This document shows positions 60,983 through 64,000 of a stretch of DNA of 64,000 nt, one piece after another (position 1 is the stretch's first letter; the number at the start of each line of letters is the position of its first letter). Origin of the DNA: Pyxidicoccus parkwaysis. GTDB taxonomy: Bacteria > Myxococcota > Myxococcia > Myxococcales > Myxococcaceae. The stretch lies in contig NZ_CP071090.1 in NCBI RefSeq assembly GCF_017301735.1, forward strand, positions 11,019,001 through 11,083,000, written 5' to 3'. Both the position numbers and the translations under genes were made by a program. The notes beneath the pieces were generated by a model. The model worked only from the letters and a program-made list of their open reading frames with translations. It had not been told where the DNA came from and ran no database searches.

Positions 60983-61672
60983 TCACTGAACACCAGTCAT
61001 CGCGAGCAGCCGCTTCACCGCGGCCGCGATGGCATCCGGACGGTCTCGGGGAATGTGGTGCCCGGTCCGCTCCACGACTTCCACTCCACCGGGCGCACCA
61101 CCGGCAACGAGCTTGTTCTGCGAAGCGAGGTTCTGCTCCCAGCCCTCTTCGCCCCGGTGGTCCGCGGCGAGCGCCAGCACGGGCACGCCGTGCGGGACGG
61201 GCACGCTCGTGGCCTCACGGAAGCTGGGCACCCAGTCGATGTGCTGCTGCTCCGACACCGGAACGGCCTGCGCCGCGTCGAACAGGTCCTCATGCACCGA
61301 GTCGACGAACACGGCGCCAGCCAGTGACTCGGGCGCGGAGGCCGAGGCCACGCGCACCACGAGCCCGCCGTACGAGTGCCCCACCAGTACCCAGCGCTTC
61401 GCCTGTCCCTTCAGCGCGTCGAGCAGCAAGCGCGTGTCGCTTCCGGCGGTGCGAGGCCATGAGGCCGGGGGCTCCCATGCGCACGTGCGCACCTGCGGGT
61501 CCAGGGAGGCGCGCACCGTGTCCCAGTCCGCCGCGCCCCGGGACGCACCCGGGATGAAGACCACCGCGGGCTCTCCCGCGTTGCGGCAGTCGAGGTGACC
61601 CACGTCAGCGGCGGGAGTTGGGTGGACGGTGGCGCAGGCGGGCAGGAGCAGGACGAGGAGGAGTCGGCGCAT
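60983..61672 (-). CDS. Alpha/beta hydrolase lipoprotein
   Basis: The protein has 229 residues. Lipobox LLPAC puts the lipidated Cys at residue 13. Nucleophile Ser100 lies in VGHSYGG, an Asp in ALAADHRGEE and His in TGHHIPRD. Oxyanion region FIPGASRGAADWD is present. It is a small esterase- or lipase-like enzyme on the outer membrane or in the periplasm. The substrate is unknown. The 60-base gap to the DUF3088 start suggests a two-gene transcript. Confidence 0.82.
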   Translation of the reverse strand: MRRLLLVLLLPACATVHPTPAADVGHLDCRNAGEPAVVFIPGASRGAADWDTVRASLDPQVRTCAWEPPASWPRTAGSDTRLLLDALKGQAKRWVLVGHSYGGLVVRVASASAPESLAGAVFVDSVHEDLFDAAQAVPVSEQQHIDWVPSFREATSVPVPHGVPVLALAADHRGEEGWEQNLASQNKLVAGGAPGGVEVVERTGHHIPRDRPDAIAAAVKRLLAMTGVQ

Positions 61673-61746
61673 CGGGAGAGTGTACTGGTTCGCTCCTGTG
61701 GACTTGTGATGGCGGCGGGCGGCCTCTGCTCACGGTGTGGGCTCAT

Positions 61747-61860
61747 CTCACGCTGGATGGTAATGTCGTGGTCGCATCGCGGGCGTGTCCCCATGGCGGT
61801 GCGGATTCACCTCACGCTGGATGAAGATGCCGTAGCCCATCGCATGTGTGTCACCACGCG
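61747..61860. repeat. Two diverged tandem units, period 64 bases
   Basis: CTCACGCTGGATG occurs at 61747-61759 and 61811-61823, each followed by about 35 similar bases (GGTAATGTCGTGGTCGCATCG versus AAGATGCCGTAGCCCATCGC). Each unit codes a segment like HLTLD, but the period is not a multiple of three, so the two units are in different frames. Confidence 0.6.
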
Positions 61861-61987
61861 GTTCAACTCGGGACCTGCGGCCGGTCCGCCGGGACACCCG
61901 AAGGATTCGGGAGGCAATCTCATCGACTTCGACGACGTGGCGACGGGTGACCACCCGTGCGGCTCGCACGTCATCATCACCCACTGA
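61793..61987 (+). CDS. Gene fragment or small protein with a conserved C-terminal motif
   Basis: The last 64 codons read HLTLDEDAVAH, then TRFNSGPAAGPPGHPKDSGG, then IDFDDVATGDHPCGSHVI. The closing module is clearly homologous to the end of the 439-residue lipoprotein encoded at 26399-27718. The frame is open back to 61595, but no start has a good ribosome-binding site and the homology begins only here. It is either a short functional protein or the surviving 3' part of a broken gene. Low confidence in the exact start. Confidence 0.4.
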   Translation: MAVRIHLTLDEDAVAHRMCVTTRFNSGPAAGPPGHPKDSGGNLIDFDDVATGDHPCGSHVIITH

Positions 61988-62115
61988 GCAGCTCCGCCAC
62001 GTGCGCCGGGGGCAGGTGAGCTCCTGGTGCATTGCTTCTGGTATGTCGCGGAAGGCTTGGATTCCTGTTCTGGGGTCCGGGCTGGACCGACATACTCGAG
62101 AGGCGGAGACGAGCG

Positions 62116-64000
62116 ATGAGTCGCGTGAAGACGTGGGAGCGGGCGCTGCTGCTTCAGGCCGTGTTGTTGTGTGCGAGCGCCGGCGCGGTGACACCGACGG
62201 GCGTGACGAAGGTCTCGCGCATCACCGGTGCGACGCCCTCGGGTGAGTCGCTGCCGAATCCCAACCAGACGCACACGAACTACGAGGTGTACGGGACGGA
62301 CCTCGGCATCGTCTGGGACAAGGGCGGCGGTGAGGTCTTCCTGCTGTTCGGCGACACGTTCGGCGTGGGGTGGTGCGGCAACGGAGGCTGTGGCGGCGGG
62401 TGGCGTAGCAACGTGCTCGCGCGCTCGTCGGACACGGCGCTGGCGGACGGGCTCACGTTCTCCACGATGATTCAGGACTCCACCCGGCACGCGAAGGAAA
62501 TCCTGCCGTCGAAGAAGGTGAACAACGACGAAATGACTGTCATCCCCACGGCGGGCGTCACCGTGGGCTCGCGGCACTACATCCACTACATGTCCGTGAA
62601 TCACTGGGGCGACGCGGGCCGGTGGTACACGAACTACGCGGGCATCGCGTACTCGGATGACAACGGGCAGAACTGGGTGAAGCATCCGACGGCGCGCTGG
62701 CAGAACAACGCGTCCTGGACGAACAACTTCCAGATGGGCGCCTTCGTGAAGAACGGCGGCTTCGTCTACCTGTACGCGACGCCGAATGGCCGCTTCGGCA
62801 ATGTGTATCTGGCGCGCGTGCCCGAGGGCTCGCTGCTGGATATCAATGCCTACCGGTACTGGGATGGGAATGGCTGGTCCGCGTCGCAGGCGGCGGCGAG
62901 GCCCGTGGTCATCGGCATCGCGGGCGAGTTGTCCGTCGTCTACAACGCGGCGCTCGGCCGGTTCCTGATGACGTACCTGAACGAGCACCGGCAGGCGGTG
63001 GTGCTCCGGGACGCGGGCACGCCCACGGGGCCGTGGAGTGGTGAGAAGGTGCTCGCGAGCGGCAGTGCGTTCCCCGGCCTCTACAACGCGTTCATCCATC
63101 CGTGGGGGAACACGGGCACGACGCTGTACTTCGTCACGTCGCAGTGGACGCCGTACAACACGTTCTTGATGCGGGCGACGCTGGTGGGGGACTCGGAGGG
63201 GAGCAACCTGCTCTCCGAGCCGGGCTTCGAGACGCAGGCGGCGACGACGGTGATGGCGCCCTGGTGGCTGGAGGGCAGCGGCGGCGTGGACCGCGCGGTG
63301 GGCCAGGCGCGGACGGGGCAGGACAACGGCTTCGTGCGCGCGAGCAGTGGATGGAATGCGCTGAAGCAGAGCGTCGTGGTGCAGCCGTACACGGACTACA
63401 CGCTGCGGGGCTGGGTGCGCACGTCGGCGAACAACTCTGCGGGGTTCTTCGGGGTGAGGGGGCCGGGCAACGGGCCCATCCTGGGCGAGCGGTCCTTCGG
63501 CTCGCTGCCGGGCTACACGGAGCAGGTGGTGAGCTTCAACTCGGGGGCCAACTCCGTGGTCGAGGTGTATGGCGGGTTGTGGGCGGATGGGGACACGTGG
63601 CTTCAGTTGGATGACGTGAGCCTGACGCGGGGGGCGAACCTCGTGTCGCAGGCGGGCTTCGAGCAGCAGCTGTCCACGGCCGCGACGTCACCGTGGTACG
63701 CGGAGGGCAACGCGGGCATCGACCGGGGCCTGGGGTTCGCGAGGACGGGCGCGAACAACGCGTGGGCGCGGAACACGGACGGGTGGAACGCCCTCAAGCA
63801 GGAGGTCGGCGTGACGCCGAACACGAGCTACACGCTCACGGGCTGGGTGAAGACGGCGGGGACGCACAGTGACGGGTACTTCGGTGCGCGCGTGCTGGGC
63901 GGAGGCCCCATCCTCAATGAGGTCCACTTCACGCAGCCGCTGGGCAGCTACACGCAGTTGAGCGTGACGTTCAACTCCGGAGCGAACCACAGCGTGGAGC
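62116..64000 (+). CDS. Secreted DUF4185 protein with tandem carbohydrate-binding-like modules (3' end outside window)
   Basis: The frame is open from ATG 62116 to the right edge, 628 residues so far. A signal peptide ends around LLCASAGA. Residues about 25-355 form a DUF4185 beta-propeller-like domain (GTDLGIVWDKGGGEVFLLFG, NDEMTVIPTAGVTVG). Two repeated modules of about 140 residues follow, starting near 363 (NLLSEPGFE) and 508 (NLVSQAGFE), each with a Trp-Asn-Ala-Leu-Lys-Gln unit, similar to CBM4/9-type sugar-binding domains. It probably binds or acts on extracellular polysaccharide. Confidence 0.82.
   Translation, partial: MSRVKTWERALLLQAVLLCASAGAVTPTGVTKVSRITGATPSGESLPNPNQTHTNYEVYGTDLGIVWDKGGGEVFLLFGDTFGVGWCGNGGCGGGWRSNVLARSSDTALADGLTFSTMIQDSTRHAKEILPSKKVNNDEMTVIPTAGVTVGSRHYIHYMSVNHWGDAGRWYTNYAGIAYSDDNGQNWVKHPTARWQNNASWTNNFQMGAFVKNGGFVYLYATPNGRFGNVYLARVPEGSLLDINAYRYWDGNGWSASQAAARPVVIGIAGELSVVYNAALGRFLMTYLNEHRQAVVLRDAGTPTGPWSGEKVLASGSAFPGLYNAFIHPWGNTGTTLYFVTSQWTPYNTFLMRATLVGDSEGSNLLSEPGFETQAATTVMAPWWLEGSGGVDRAVGQARTGQDNGFVRASSGWNALKQSVVVQPYTDYTLRGWVRTSANNSAGFFGVRGPGNGPILGERSFGSLPGYTEQVVSFNSGANSVVEVYGGLWADGDTWLQLDDVSLTRGANLVSQAGFEQQLSTAATSPWYAEGNAGIDRGLGFARTGANNAWARNTDGWNALKQEVGVTPNTSYTLTGWVKTAGTHSDGYFGARVLGGGPILNEVHFTQPLGSYTQLSVTFNSGANHSVE

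Noticed and set aside
61807..63099. 430-codon open frame on the minus strand
   Set aside because: Antisense shadow of the DUF4185 gene, which has a signal peptide and repeated modules.

Overview
The window is a G+C-rich, densely packed bacterial chromosome segment. It carries many secreted lipoproteins, PPC and kelch domains, a large YD-repeat (RHS) toxin, a class II lanthipeptide locus and several regulatory or 'social' ATPase operons. That mix fits a myxobacterium (Myxococcota, probably Myxococcaceae). This is an inference from gene content; there is no rRNA or other marker gene. No tRNA, rRNA, CRISPR array, insertion sequence or phage was seen.

Left part (1-16 kb). A metalloprotein-like gene runs off the left edge and is followed by two small envelope proteins. 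A tightly coupled four-gene minus-strand lipid operon comes next: patatin phospholipase with a cNMP-like domain, KASIII-like synthase, LPLAT-type acyltransferase and FabI-like SDR. Both the synthase and the reductase have lost a textbook catalytic residue. A tripartite RND efflux operon (TolC-type channel, adaptor, pump) and an eight-heme cytochrome with HEAT-like and TPR-like parts follow.

Middle left (16-34 kb). Two Cys-rich exported proteins precede a 1976-residue RHS protein. Its C-terminal tip and the adjacent putative immunity gene are visibly poorer in G+C than the core. Behind them lie decayed fragments of a small NTF2-like gene whose intact copy sits about 0.8 kb further on. Then come secreted proteins on the minus strand (PPC-GON, carboxypeptidase-regulatory-like, kelch-PPC, M4 metallopeptidase) and an AAA ATPase, an alpha/beta hydrolase and a DUF427 protein on the plus strand.

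Lanthipeptide locus (34-47 kb, minus strand). The order is UGT-type glycosyltransferase, precursor peptide LanA, a short HlyD-like protein, the C39 peptidase-ABC exporter LanT, an unrecognised 357-residue protein, LanM synthetase and a MacB-like ABC pair. The predicted core peptide is only 11 residues, with two Ser, no Thr and three Cys. Short direct repeats lie at the 3' ends of two of these genes.

Right part (46-64 kb). A cytokinin-dehydrogenase-like flavoprotein, a JmjC-type oxygenase, an 885-bp gap and a trypsin-like lipoprotein are followed by a four-gene operon: MoxR ATPase, DUF5682 protein, VWA protein, SWIM-HEAT protein. Its arrangement recalls MoxR-VWA chaperone or conflict systems. 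The window ends with small enzymes, a gene fragment that shares a C-terminal motif with a lipoprotein 35 kb away, and a DUF4185 protein with tandem carbohydrate-binding-like modules that runs off the right edge.
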